A stretch of 64,000 bases of DNA from CAZAQV01 sp964487255 (GTDB taxonomy: Bacteria > Myxococcota_A > Polyangia > Polyangiales > CAZAQV01). The position numbers were made by a program, and so were the translations under genes. The notes beneath the pieces were generated by a model that was not told where the DNA came from, ran no database searches, and saw nothing but the letters and a program-made list of their open reading frames with translations. Below, in pieces: positions 48,118 to 56,695 of this stretch (within the stretch, counting starts at the first letter, position 1; each line of letters begins with the position of its first letter). The stretch covers positions 1 through 64,000 of the forward strand of contig CAZAQV010000007.1 in the NCBI GenBank assembly GCA_964487255.1. The letters run 5' to 3'.

Positions 48118-49191
48118 TCAAAGCCGGGCTTTGCCAACGACCGCAGCAAGCTTACCGAGTTCCTCTTCGGTCTGCTCCCAGCCGATACAAGCGTCTGTGA
48201 TGCTCATCCCATACTGAAGCGGCGTCGAGACCAGGTCCTCCGGGGACGGCAAGTCCTGGCGGCCTTCGCTGAGGTGACTTTCGATCATCACCCCGGCGAC
48301 GCGCGTCCCTTCTCGGACCTGCTCCATCACCGCCTCAAGCACCATCGGTTGGTTGCGATGGTTCTTTTTGCTGTTCCCGTGGCTGCAGTCGATCATGATG
48401 CCCGTCTCGACCCCCCCCTTTTCGAGCAGCGCCGCCGCTTCGGCAACCGTGTCCGCATCGTAGTTGGTCCGCCCCTTCCCACCCCGCAAGATAATGTGAC
48501 AGTCGGGGTTTCCGCGCGTGCCCACAATCGCGGAGATCCCCTGTTTGGTCACGCCGAGGAAATGGTGCGGATGCCGCGCTGCACGAATCGCGTCGACCGC
48601 AATGTCCAAGCTACCTCGCGTACCATTCTTAAAACCGACGGGCATCGACAGCCCAGACGCGAGTTCGCGGTGGACTTGGCTTTCGGTCGTGCGCGCACCG
48701 ATCGCGCCCCAGGAAACCAGATCGGTGATGAACTGCGGTGTGATGGTCTCTAAAAACTCTGTGCCTGCTGGGACGCCGATATCCGCGCAGTCACGCAGCA
48801 GTTGCCTCGCGAGTCGTAGGCCATGGTTAATGCGGTACGTTTCGTTGAGGTCCGGGTCGTTGATGAGTCCCTTCCAGCCGATCGTCGTACGTGGCTTCTC
48901 AAAGTACACCCGCATGATGACGATGAGTTCTTTGCTGAGCCGCTTGCGCAGCCCCACGAGTCGCTCGGCGTACTCACGCGCCGCGTCTATGTCATGAATC
49001 GAGCACGGCCCCACCACAACTAGCATGCGGGGGTCCTCACCACGTATGGCGTCCGCGATCTCTTTACGTGCGTCGCCCACGAGCGACTGATGTCGCGGTT
49101 CGAGCGGCAGTTCTTCGTGCAAGATGGCCGGTGACAGCAACGGTCGAAGGGCTTGGATTCGGAGGTCATCGGTGTGTGGGAACAAAGTCAT
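48118..49191 (-). CDS. aroG: 3-deoxy-7-phosphoheptulonate synthase (class I alpha)
   Basis: 357 aa. 'LVVVGPCSIHDIDAAREYA', 'RVYFEKPRTTIGWKGLINDP', 'TITPQFITDLVSWGAIGART', 'IILRGGKGRTNYDADTV' and 'IDCSHGNSKKNHRNQP' are the AroFGH signatures, with metal and PEP/E4P residues intact. First step of the shikimate pathway. The letter aroG is a family label; which aromatic amino acid inhibits it is unknown. It lies 15 nt upstream of the IscA-type gene on the same strand. Confidence 0.96.
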   Translation of the reverse strand: MTLFPHTDDLRIQALRPLLSPAILHEELPLEPRHQSLVGDARKEIADAIRGEDPRMLVVVGPCSIHDIDAAREYAERLVGLRKRLSKELIVIMRVYFEKPRTTIGWKGLINDPDLNETYRINHGLRLARQLLRDCADIGVPAGTEFLETITPQFITDLVSWGAIGARTTESQVHRELASGLSMPVGFKNGTRGSLDIAVDAIRAARHPHHFLGVTKQGISAIVGTRGNPDCHIILRGGKGRTNYDADTVAEAAALLEKGGVETGIMIDCSHGNSKKNHRNQPMVLEAVMEQVREGTRVAGVMIESHLSEGRQDLPSPEDLVSTPLQYGMSITDACIGWEQTEEELGKLAAVVGKARL

Positions 49192-49193
49192 AG

Positions 49194-50015
49194 CTACACA
49201 AAAAAGTCTGGGGTCAATTCGTCATCTGGAACCGAAGCGTACTGGCTCAGGTCGGTCACGCCTGCTGAAGCCAGAACTTCGTCGTCGATACAGAAGTTAC
49301 CAGAAAAGTTTTCACTGTCGCGCGTGAGTATGACGTGGGCTGCGTCGGCGAGAATCTGTGGACTCCGAGAGCGCTTAGCGACCGAGTCTCCACCGAGCAG
49401 GTTCCGTACTGCAGCCGTGTCAATCGCCGTTCGTGGCCAAAGCGAGTTGGCCGCGATGCCGTCACGTTTGAACTCTGCTGCCCAACCGAGCGTGCACATG
49501 CTCATGCCGAACTTGGACATGGTGTACGCGACGTGCCCAGAGAACCAACGCGCCTCCATGTTCAGTGGTGGAGACATCGTCAAGATGTGCGGATTGTCGG
49601 CCTTCTTAAGAAAAGGCAAACACTTCTGCGTTGTGAGAAAGGTGCCGCGGACGTTGACGCCATGCATCAAGTCGTAACGCTTCATCGGCGTGCTCGGTGT
49701 GTTGGTCAGTGAGATGGCACTCGCGTTGTTGATCACAATGTCGATCCCGCCAAAGGCCTCGACAACCTTCGCAACGGTTTGCTCCACCTGGTCCTCGAAG
49801 CGAATGTCGCAAATGCAGGCCAGCCCTTTTCCTCCGGCAGCTTCGATCTCTTCGACCGCCGAAAAGACGGTGCCGGGTAGCTTGGGGTGTGGTTCGGCCG
49901 TCTTTGCGGCCACGGCCACGTTGGCACCGTCAGCGGCGGCTCGAAGCGCGATGGCTTTGCCGATACCGCGGCTCGCGCCAGTAATCAGCAGCGTCTTTCC
50001 TGCAAGTGTCGTCAT
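49194..50015 (-). CDS. short-chain dehydrogenase, HSDL2-like
   Basis: 273 aa. 'LITGASRGIGKAIALRAA' cofactor loop, 'AVAAKTAEPHPKLPGTVFSA' and 'MSPPLNMEARWFSGHVAYTM' match the HSDL2 group rather than generic SDRs; catalytic Ser in 'LTMSPP', Tyr and Lys in 'YTMSK'. No SCP2 domain at the C-terminus, unlike the human protein. Probably acts on a lipid-derived or steroid-like alcohol. It is 2 nt from aroG on the same strand, so cotranscribed. Confidence 0.88.
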   Translation of the reverse strand: MTTLAGKTLLITGASRGIGKAIALRAAADGANVAVAAKTAEPHPKLPGTVFSAVEEIEAAGGKGLACICDIRFEDQVEQTVAKVVEAFGGIDIVINNASAISLTNTPSTPMKRYDLMHGVNVRGTFLTTQKCLPFLKKADNPHILTMSPPLNMEARWFSGHVAYTMSKFGMSMCTLGWAAEFKRDGIAANSLWPRTAIDTAAVRNLLGGDSVAKRSRSPQILADAAHVILTRDSENFSGNFCIDDEVLASAGVTDLSQYASVPDDELTPDFFV

Positions 50016-50179
50016 GCACCCCGCTTATCACCTCTAGGGGACCACGTCACTGTATCGCCCCAGGGGGTTGTGTCAGCTATCGTCCTCACGATGACGCGTC
50101 AGCGGAAGAGTCAAAGAAACAGGCGAAGTCCTAAACCGCGAGGTGCTATCAACACCGCGGCGGTTGGACGGAGCATCCC

Positions 50180-51391
50180 ATGACTCCGGCGACGCTGCTC
50201 ATCGAACTGGCCGAAAAGATGGCGCTGATCGCAGCGGCAGCCTTGCTCGCCGTTCTGTTTCCGCCCCTTCGCAAGCGCCTGCTCCGCCTCGGCCAACGCA
50301 GCGACAAACTCGCAGCGCTCGTTCTCGGCCTGGGGCTTTCATGTTGGGGTTCTTTTCTCGGCCTGCACGTGCTCGGCACCGACATCAATGTGCGCGCGAT
50401 TGGCATTTTCATCGCAGCACTGCTCGGCGGCTTCAAAGTCGGGGCAGCCGCAGGGATCGGGGCAGGCCTCTTCTCAGGCTGGCTCAACGCCCCTGACATT
50501 TGGGTCTGGGTGCTGCTTGCTTCGGCAGCGGAAGGGGCGGTGGCTGGCTGGGTCTCCAAGTACCACGAGTCGCTCTTCAGCGGCCTCAAGCTTATTCCCA
50601 CGACCCTTGCCATTCAACTCGTCGGCCTCGGTCTCGTCGGCCTCGGCCTATCGCTCGGAGGCGAACTCGACACCTTTTTACCCACGTGGCCAGCACACCT
50701 CTTTAAGCTCATGGTCAACACCGCAGGCGTCGCTTTGTTCGTCGCGGTTGCACGACTCATCATCGGTCGCGAACGCGCCGAAGTCGAACTCGTCGCCGCA
50801 CAACGCGACGCAGACCTCGCGAAGCTCGAGGCGCTCCGCAAACAGCTGGAGCCGCACTTCTTATTCAATGCTCTGAACACGATCCGCGCATTGATTCGAA
50901 AGTCTCCGGACCAGGCGCGCGAGCGCGTCGCCGACCTCGCCGACCTCTATCGCTATCTCCTCTCGCACCCCACGGACGCGACTGTGGCGCAAGAGGTTGC
51001 GCACGCCATGGCCTACCTCAAGATCGAACAGAGCCGACTGGGCAGCGACCGCCTCGAACTCGCCGACCACGTGACCGACGACGCGAGCGAGTTGCAGCTT
51101 CCCGCTCTAACGCTCCAACCCCTCGTCGAAAACGCGATTCGTCACGGAGTCGGGCGCTTCGCGCGTGGACGTATCGAAGTGTCGGCAGAACGCGCAGGTG
51201 ACACGCTCCTTCTGCGCGTCGACGAATCCCACGAGGGCAAGGCTCAGCCCACCCAACGTGGGCACGGCGTCGCGCTGGACAATCTTCGCAAGCGACTCGC
51301 GCACCGTTTCGAGCGTCGCGCCGAACTCACGCTCGATGTGAACGCACACGGTAGCCGGGTCTTGATCCGGATTCCCGACCTCACAAAGTGA
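50180..51391 (+). CDS. LytS-type sensor histidine kinase
   Basis: 403 aa. Five or six N-terminal membrane helices (to about residue 195) of 5TM-Lyt type, containing 'GGFKVGAAAGIGAGLFSGWL'. Then the His kinase motif 'LRKQLEPHFLFNALNTIRAL' (phospho-His in PHFLFN), N box 'LVENAIRHGV' and G box 'GHGVALDNLRKRL'. These kinases sense envelope or membrane-potential changes. 13 nt upstream of its LytTR regulator. Confidence 0.93.
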   Translation: MTPATLLIELAEKMALIAAAALLAVLFPPLRKRLLRLGQRSDKLAALVLGLGLSCWGSFLGLHVLGTDINVRAIGIFIAALLGGFKVGAAAGIGAGLFSGWLNAPDIWVWVLLASAAEGAVAGWVSKYHESLFSGLKLIPTTLAIQLVGLGLVGLGLSLGGELDTFLPTWPAHLFKLMVNTAGVALFVAVARLIIGRERAEVELVAAQRDADLAKLEALRKQLEPHFLFNALNTIRALIRKSPDQARERVADLADLYRYLLSHPTDATVAQEVAHAMAYLKIEQSRLGSDRLELADHVTDDASELQLPALTLQPLVENAIRHGVGRFARGRIEVSAERAGDTLLLRVDESHEGKAQPTQRGHGVALDNLRKRLAHRFERRAELTLDVNAHGSRVLIRIPDLTK

Positions 51392-51404
51392 TATACTCTC
51401 CGGC

Positions 51405-52121
51405 ATGATTCGCGCCTTTCTCGTGGACGATGAGCCGCTCGCACGCGACGAGCTGTCCTTCTTGCTCGGACAGTGCGCGGGACTTGAGATTGTAGGCGAG
51501 GCAGAGAACGCGCGTGACACGCTGAGCTGGTTCGAACATCAGGCGGCCGACATCGTCTTTGTCGACCTGCATATGCCAGGCCCGGACGGGCTCGCGCTGT
51601 GCAGCCGACTCAAACAGATGCAACCCGCGCCACGGGTCGTCATCGTTTCAGCGCACGAAGAGAGCGCAGCACGCGCCTTTGAAGCGGGCGCCTCGGACTA
51701 CTTGCTCAAGCCTGTTCGCCTGGTTCGCTTGCAGCAATGCCTGCAGCGGCTGCCACCAACCACAGCCGCCGGCAACGATGCGGGCGCCACCCGTGTCGCG
51801 ATTCGGCGGGGCGAGAGCTACACCATCATCAACCTCGAAGATGCCCTCTTCTTTGAGATCGGCTCCGAGGGTCTCGTCATGGTTGGACCACACGCCCGAC
51901 ACCTGCTCGATCTCACCTTGGCGGACGTCGAACAGCGCCTTGGCGCACACGGAAAGTTCTTTCGTTGTCATCGCAGCGCCTTGGTGCGCGTCGACGCAAT
52001 CACGTCATTCGAGATGCAAAGCAGCGGCACCGGCATGCTCAACGTCAGTAGCGCGCATACATTGCCCGTCGCGCGCGAGCGGATGCGTGAGCTGCGTCAG
52101 CTCATCCCCGTCGCAGGCTAG
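51405..52121 (+). CDS. LytTR-family response regulator
   Basis: 238 aa. Receiver with 'VDDEPLAR', phospho-Asp in 'IVFVDLHMPGPDG' and Lys in 'YLLKPVRL'; DNA-binding LytTR domain from about 125 ('IRRGESYTIINLEDALFFE', 'FFRCHRSALVRVDAI'). Partner of the LytS-type kinase; targets unknown, as no lrgAB/cidAB genes are adjacent. Confidence 0.94.
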   Translation: MIRAFLVDDEPLARDELSFLLGQCAGLEIVGEAENARDTLSWFEHQAADIVFVDLHMPGPDGLALCSRLKQMQPAPRVVIVSAHEESAARAFEAGASDYLLKPVRLVRLQQCLQRLPPTTAAGNDAGATRVAIRRGESYTIINLEDALFFEIGSEGLVMVGPHARHLLDLTLADVEQRLGAHGKFFRCHRSALVRVDAITSFEMQSSGTGMLNVSSAHTLPVARERMRELRQLIPVAG

Positions 52122-52390
52122 CCAACGCTAGCGTCGAAGGCGTTCTCGCCGGAGGCTCTTTTGTTGAACGGTCAGGTTGAGCGCACCACCGACGAGCTGC
52201 CTAAAGCCCACTGAAATCTCGATCGAGCCGGCAAGCCAGTGTTTTACTGCATAATTCCGTGGAGTAAGATCGGACGATCGTGGGGTGTGGGACGCCCAGC
52301 TGGAGACGAATGACCTAGCCACACGCTTGGGCCTGTGGACCCTTGCGCAAGGCACGTACAAGCCAGACGAGACGGTTTCCCGAGTAGTGC
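52122..52390. other. intergenic region between lytTR gene and rpsO promoter
   Basis: No supported gene. Short frames on both strands (for example GTG 52285-52473) have no recognisable content or good ribosome-binding site. It ends at the rpsO promoter. Confidence 0.5.
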
Positions 52391-52419
52391 TTGACCGTCC
52401 AATATGTCGAGGACATACT
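52391..52419 (+). promoter_or_regulatory. candidate rpsO promoter
   Basis: TTGACC (52391-52396), 17-nt spacer, CATACT (52414-52419). Predicts a leader of about 79 nt before the rpsO ATG. Confidence 0.5.
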
Positions 52420-52455
52420 CCGCCGCCTACGAATCACGAGGAAAACAAGTCACAA

Positions 52456-52483
52456 CTACCGCTACGCTTTTAGAGAGCGGTAG
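52456..52483 (+). promoter_or_regulatory. rpsO leader hairpin, candidate S15 autoregulatory site
   Basis: CTACCGCT (52456-52463) pairs perfectly with AGCGGTAG (52476-52483) around a 12-nt loop, ending about 9 nt before the AGAGAG ribosome-binding site. S15 represses its own mRNA through leader structures in several phyla; this one is inference. Confidence 0.45.
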
Positions 52484-52504
52484 TCTCCTTCCAGAGAGAA
52501 AAAT

Positions 52505-52774
52505 ATGGGCCTTCTTCAATCCCAAAAACAGGAAATCATCGGTAAGTTTCAAACCCACGGAAGCGATACGGGTTCACCCGAAGTTCAGATCGCACTCCTT
52601 ACCGAGCGGATCACGCATCTCACCGAGCACTTCCGCACGCACAAACAAGACCATCACTCCCGACGCGGCTTGCTTAAGCTCGTCAGTCGGCGTCGCGGCC
52701 TCCTCGATTACGTTCGCTCGAAGAACGTCGATCGATACCGGAACATCATTCAAGAGCTAGGCATCCGTAAGTAG
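52505..52774 (+). CDS. rpsO: 30S ribosomal protein S15
   Basis: 89 aa, full length. 'FQTHGSDTGSPEVQIALLTERI' and 'LLKLVSRRRGLLDYVR' are the invariant S15 segments, the second contacting the 16S rRNA three-way junction. Followed by an intrinsic terminator and then pnp, the usual rpsO-pnp order. Confidence 0.99.
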   Translation: MGLLQSQKQEIIGKFQTHGSDTGSPEVQIALLTERITHLTEHFRTHKQDHHSRRGLLKLVSRRRGLLDYVRSKNVDRYRNIIQELGIRK

Positions 52775-52781
52775 GTGTCTA

Positions 52782-52810
52782 AAGGCTGCCCTTCTGGGCA
52801 GCCTTTTTTT
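52782..52810 (+). terminator. intrinsic terminator of rpsO
   Basis: AAGGCTGCCC-TTCT-GGGCAGCCTT followed by a T-run ending at 52810. A strong Rho-independent terminator 8 nt after the stop. Confidence 0.95.
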
Positions 52811-52993
52811 GTTTTACATCGAGGTCGACGCCGCGCGAAATGTGCACGCGCCTCGATCCGCATTCATCGCGCCACAACCCACGGCACGCGCGATTCGAAG
52901 CGTTGAGAACCGACTACCGCACAGAGCTGAAAACGCGTTCGCGTCCTTTCGGCCACACGTGACAAGACCATAGAGAAGAAAAGAGAAGAAATT

Positions 52994-55273
52994 ATGATCA
53001 TTAAAGAAACAGTGAAGATTGGCGATAAGGAGATTTCGATCGAGACCGGTCGGATCGCCAAGCAAGCCTCCGGCTCGGTGGTAATCTCGCAAGGCGAGAC
53101 CGTAGTCCTTGTGACCGCGTGCGGAACGACCTCCCCACGTCCAGGGATGAACTTTATGCCACTCAGCTGCGACTACGTTGAGAAAATGTATGCCGCCGGC
53201 AAGATTCCTGGTGGATTCTTCAAACGAGAAGGACAGCTTCGCGAACACGAGATTCTGACATCGCGATGCATGGACCGGCCGGTTCGCCCGCTCTTCCCCG
53301 AAGGCTATCGCAACGAGATCCAGGTCATTGCGACAGTGATTTCGAGTGATTCGAGCAATATGGGTGACATGCTCGCCATCACGGGCGCTTCGGCCGCCCT
53401 TCATATCTCCGCCATTCCCTGGGATGGCCCCATCGCGGGCGTGCGCGTCGGACGCGTCGACGGAAAACTCGTCGCGAACCCAACACGCGAAGAGATGGAG
53501 CAGAGCGACTGCGACATCGTGGTAGCCGCTTCGAAGGACGCCATCGTCATGGTCGAAGGCGAGCTCAGCGAGCTGACCGAAGAGGAGCTCAACGACGCAC
53601 TGTGGTTCGGCCACCAGTCGGTTCAAGGCGTCATCGAGTTGATCGAGAAGCTGCGCAAAGCTGTCGGCAAGGAAAAGTTTGCTTTCGAGCCAGTCAAGCG
53701 CGACGAAGCCATCGACAAGAAGGTGCGCGAGCTTGCGTACGACAAGTGTGTCGAGGCCTGCCAGGTGCGCGAGAAACATGCGCGCTACGCCAAACATGAC
53801 GAGGTCAAGGCCTGGCTCGCGGAGCAGCTTGAAGAGACCTTCCCGGAGAACATCGGCGACGTGAAAGAAGCCTACGGCGACCTCAAGTCGCACGTGATGC
53901 GCACCACCATCGTCGAAAAGGGCGAGCGTGTCGACGCCCGTGACACCAAGACCGTTCGACCTATCGATATCGAGGTCGGTTGGATCCCACGCACGCACGG
54001 CTCCTCGCTCTTCACGCGTGGCGAAACGCAGGGCATTGTGACCACGACCCTCGGTACACGCATGGACGAGCAGAAGATGGAACGGCTCGACGAAAGCTTC
54101 TACCGCCACTTCATGCTCCACTATAACTTCCCAGCCTACTCGGTGGGCGAGGTCAAGCCACTTCGCAGCCCCGGTCGCCGCGAAATCGGACACGGCAACC
54201 TTGCGCATCGCGCGCTCTCGCGCGTGCTTCCCGACAAGGACGAGTTCCCTTACACGATTCGTATTGTTTCGGAGATCACCGAGTCGAACGGCTCGTCTTC
54301 GATGGCCACGGTCTGCGGTGGGTCGCTTTCGCTCATGGACGCCGGCGTGCCCATCAAAGCGCCCGTTGCAGGTGTTGCCATGGGTCTCATCAAAGAGGGT
54401 GACAACTTCGCGGTGCTCACCGACATCCTTGGAGACGAGGACCACATCGGCGACATGGACTTCAAGGTATGCGGCACAAGTGACGGAATCACGGCCATCC
54501 AGATGGACATCAAGATTGGCGGCCTGACCCGCGAGATCATGAGCCAGGCATTGGACCAGGCCAAAGACGCACGACTCCACATTCTTTCGAAGATGAACGC
54601 AGCACTCAGTACGCCGCGCGATGGCCTCAGTAAGTACGCGCCGCGCATCGAGACCATCACGGTCAAGCCCGATCAGATTCGCACGATCATCGGCCCTGGC
54701 GGCAAGATGATCAAGGCCATCTGTGATCAGACCGGCGCGACCGTCAACGTCGAGGACGACGGCACGGTAACCATTGCCTCTCCCGACAAAGAGTCGATCG
54801 ACCAAGCCATCGAGTTCATCAAGAACCTCACCACGGAGCCTGAGGTCGGACAGACCTACAAGGGTATTGTCCGTCGCGTCGAACCCTACGGTGCGTTTCT
54901 TGAAATCATGCCCGGTAAGGATGGACTTCTGCACATCTCTGACTTCGCATGGGAACGAGTGGAGAAGGTCGAAGACATTATGGACCTCGGCGACGAGGTC
55001 GAAGTGCAAATCAGCAACATCGACCGGGACGGCAAGATCAAGCTCTCGCGAAAAGCTCTGCTCGAGAAACCCGAGGGGTACGTCGAACCCGAACCGCGTG
55101 AGTCACGACGCCCGCGCGGCCGAGGTGACCGAGACGATCGTGGACGCGGTGGCGACCGCAAGCGCCGTGGGGACCGAGGAGACCGCAGTGGGGATCGCGA
55201 TCGTCGACCTCGTCGGCGTCGCAACCGTGACGACAACAAGAACGGCTCCGCGGACACGCCCCCAAGCGAGTAG
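52994..55273 (+). CDS. pnp: polynucleotide phosphorylase
   Basis: 759 aa. Two RNase PH cores ('ETVVLVTACGTTSPRPG' and 'SSMATVCGGSLSLMDAG'), a KH domain with 'IIGPGGKMIKAICDQTG' and an S1 domain with 'YKGIVRRVEPYGAFLEIMPG'. The final 50 residues are a low-complexity Arg/Gly/Asp tail ('RGRGDRDDRGRGGDRKRRGD') that extends the usual protein and probably binds RNA or RNase E. Degrades RNA 3' to 5' using phosphate. Confidence 0.98.
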   Translation: MIIKETVKIGDKEISIETGRIAKQASGSVVISQGETVVLVTACGTTSPRPGMNFMPLSCDYVEKMYAAGKIPGGFFKREGQLREHEILTSRCMDRPVRPLFPEGYRNEIQVIATVISSDSSNMGDMLAITGASAALHISAIPWDGPIAGVRVGRVDGKLVANPTREEMEQSDCDIVVAASKDAIVMVEGELSELTEEELNDALWFGHQSVQGVIELIEKLRKAVGKEKFAFEPVKRDEAIDKKVRELAYDKCVEACQVREKHARYAKHDEVKAWLAEQLEETFPENIGDVKEAYGDLKSHVMRTTIVEKGERVDARDTKTVRPIDIEVGWIPRTHGSSLFTRGETQGIVTTTLGTRMDEQKMERLDESFYRHFMLHYNFPAYSVGEVKPLRSPGRREIGHGNLAHRALSRVLPDKDEFPYTIRIVSEITESNGSSSMATVCGGSLSLMDAGVPIKAPVAGVAMGLIKEGDNFAVLTDILGDEDHIGDMDFKVCGTSDGITAIQMDIKIGGLTREIMSQALDQAKDARLHILSKMNAALSTPRDGLSKYAPRIETITVKPDQIRTIIGPGGKMIKAICDQTGATVNVEDDGTVTIASPDKESIDQAIEFIKNLTTEPEVGQTYKGIVRRVEPYGAFLEIMPGKDGLLHISDFAWERVEKVEDIMDLGDEVEVQISNIDRDGKIKLSRKALLEKPEGYVEPEPRESRRPRGRGDRDDRGRGGDRKRRGDRGDRSGDRDRRPRRRRNRDDNKNGSADTPPSE

Positions 55274-55307
55274 CCGGTATCAATCGCGATGAGCGTGCAA
55301 AGCCCGA

Positions 55308-55342
55308 GAAACCCGATGTGCTAAAGGCACATCGCTGGTTTC
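55308..55342. promoter_or_regulatory. two-tier stem-loop between pnp and dut
   Basis: CGATGTGC (55314-55321) pairs with GCACATCG (55327-55334), and the flanking GAAACC (55308-55313) pairs with GGTTTC (55337-55342) around a 2-nt bulge. No T-run. It could be an RNA-processing site or a 3' end protected from exonucleases. Confidence 0.45.
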
Positions 55343-55370
55343 GAAGCAAAGCCGTGAAGAGTCAGAAACA

Positions 55371-55808
55371 ATGACGATGCTGAAAGTAAAGAAACTCCGC
55401 ATGAATGCGGTGCTGCCGGCGAGACAGACCAAACAAGCAGCGGGCTTTGACCTCGCTGCTTGCTTAGACGCTCCCATGTCGCTCCAATCCGGACAACGCG
55501 TCGCTGTTCCGACCGGGCTCGCTTTTGAGATCGCTCCAGGTTACGAGGGACAGGTGCGGCCCAGGTCTGGCTTGGCGCTTAACCATGGCGTCACCGTTCT
55601 CAATGCACCAGGCACCATCGACGCCGACTACCGCGGTGAGGTGCAAGTGCTCCTGATCAATCACGGCGACGAAACCGTGACATTCAGGCACGGCGATCGC
55701 ATCGCCCAGTTTCTGCTGGCGCCTGTGACCATTCCGGAAATGCAGGAAGTTGTCATGCTTTCGGCCACGTCGCGTGGCGGCGGCGGCTTCGGTTCAACTG
55801 GCACGTAG
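55371..55808 (+). CDS. dut: dUTP diphosphatase (dUTPase)
   Basis: 145 aa, all five trimeric dUTPase motifs in order: 'AAGFDLAA', 'RPRSGLALNHG', 'LNAPGTIDADYRGEV', 'FRHGDRIAQFLL' and the C-terminal arm 'TSRGGGGFGSTGT'. Hydrolyses dUTP to dUMP and PPi. A nearby second ATG (55377) is an equally good start. Confidence 0.97.
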   Translation: MTMLKVKKLRMNAVLPARQTKQAAGFDLAACLDAPMSLQSGQRVAVPTGLAFEIAPGYEGQVRPRSGLALNHGVTVLNAPGTIDADYRGEVQVLLINHGDETVTFRHGDRIAQFLLAPVTIPEMQEVVMLSATSRGGGGFGSTGT

Positions 55809-55847
55809 ACTTGTCAGCAGCATCCTCGCAATGGGAGGCTGCTCACT

Positions 55848-56603
55848 GTGTCAGACAAGAAGCTCTCCGCGCTCAACGCAAAACTCGCCGTGCTTGAGGC
55901 CGTGCTCGAACCGGCCCTCACCCTTGCGCGCGCGCTCGACCTTTCGCTCGATGACCTGCAAAAGATGGTCGCGACGAGTTATTATCGGCAGTATCGCACA
56001 CGCGGTCTTAGCCAGCAGGCAACAGCTCGGCGTCTTGGCAAGAGCATTCGCACCATCTACGGCCTCGCAAAAGAGAGCAGCGAGGGACGGCATGTGCTTG
56101 AAGAGTCGCAGCGCCTGAGTTGGCAGCGCGAGATCGTACGTATTGTGGGCTCCGGCGTCGAACAAGAAGCCGAGCTGTTTCGCAAGATGCGCTTCATCAA
56201 AAAGCGCGACCTCGATGAAACGCTCGCCAATCTGATCGAGCAGGGGATCATCATCAAAGAGGCAGAGCGACTGCTGATCGCCCCCATCGAAGTGAGCATG
56301 ATGGCCGAAGACTGGGACCACCGCATCCAATCGCTTCGACACTTCCTCAACGCCGTTGGCCAAGTTGTCTACCAGCGCTTCTTCCGCCTGCGACCCGGGC
56401 CAGGTTTCGCGCGCGTGCTTTCGTTTCAGGGCGCTCGAGATGCGGTCGAGGAACTCGGCAGTGCGCAATACGCCGCGATGAAGTCTGCCGTCGTGCAAAC
56501 CGACGAAGAAGCCAAGAACGCTCCCGAACGGCGCCAGCTTTCACTCGCTTTTTGTGTGGTGGAACGCCCCTCGGACCCCGTGTGGCGCGAACCCGGCTCG
56601 TAA
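55848..56603 (+). CDS. HTH/winged-helix protein of unknown role
   Basis: 251 aa, GTG start. N-terminal helices ('LARALDLSLDDLQKMVATSY') lead to a helix-turn-helix with 'RGLSQQATARRLGKSIRTIY', then a second winged-helix-like section ('KKRDLDETLANLIEQGIIIK') and an alpha/beta C-terminus. The double-HTH layout resembles DUF6502-type Myxococcota/proteobacterial regulators. 39 nt after dut, same strand. DNA binding is likely; target unknown. Confidence 0.65.
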   Translation: MSDKKLSALNAKLAVLEAVLEPALTLARALDLSLDDLQKMVATSYYRQYRTRGLSQQATARRLGKSIRTIYGLAKESSEGRHVLEESQRLSWQREIVRIVGSGVEQEAELFRKMRFIKKRDLDETLANLIEQGIIIKEAERLLIAPIEVSMMAEDWDHRIQSLRHFLNAVGQVVYQRFFRLRPGPGFARVLSFQGARDAVEELGSAQYAAMKSAVVQTDEEAKNAPERRQLSLAFCVVERPSDPVWREPGS

Positions 56604-56695
56604 GACTGCGTCACGAGCATCCACCTGCAGTTTTCTGCACCCCTTTCGCAACTTCGATTATTGCGTTTGCTTCCTACGCCGCGCACATTGAAGGC

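Noticed and set aside
52285..52473. 62-codon GTG frame before rpsO
   Set aside because: It overlaps the rpsO promoter and leader hairpin and has no recognisable content.
52814..55009. 731-codon open frame on the minus strand over pnp
   Set aside because: Antisense shadow of pnp; composition is His/Asp-rich without motifs, whereas the plus-strand PNPase is unmistakable.
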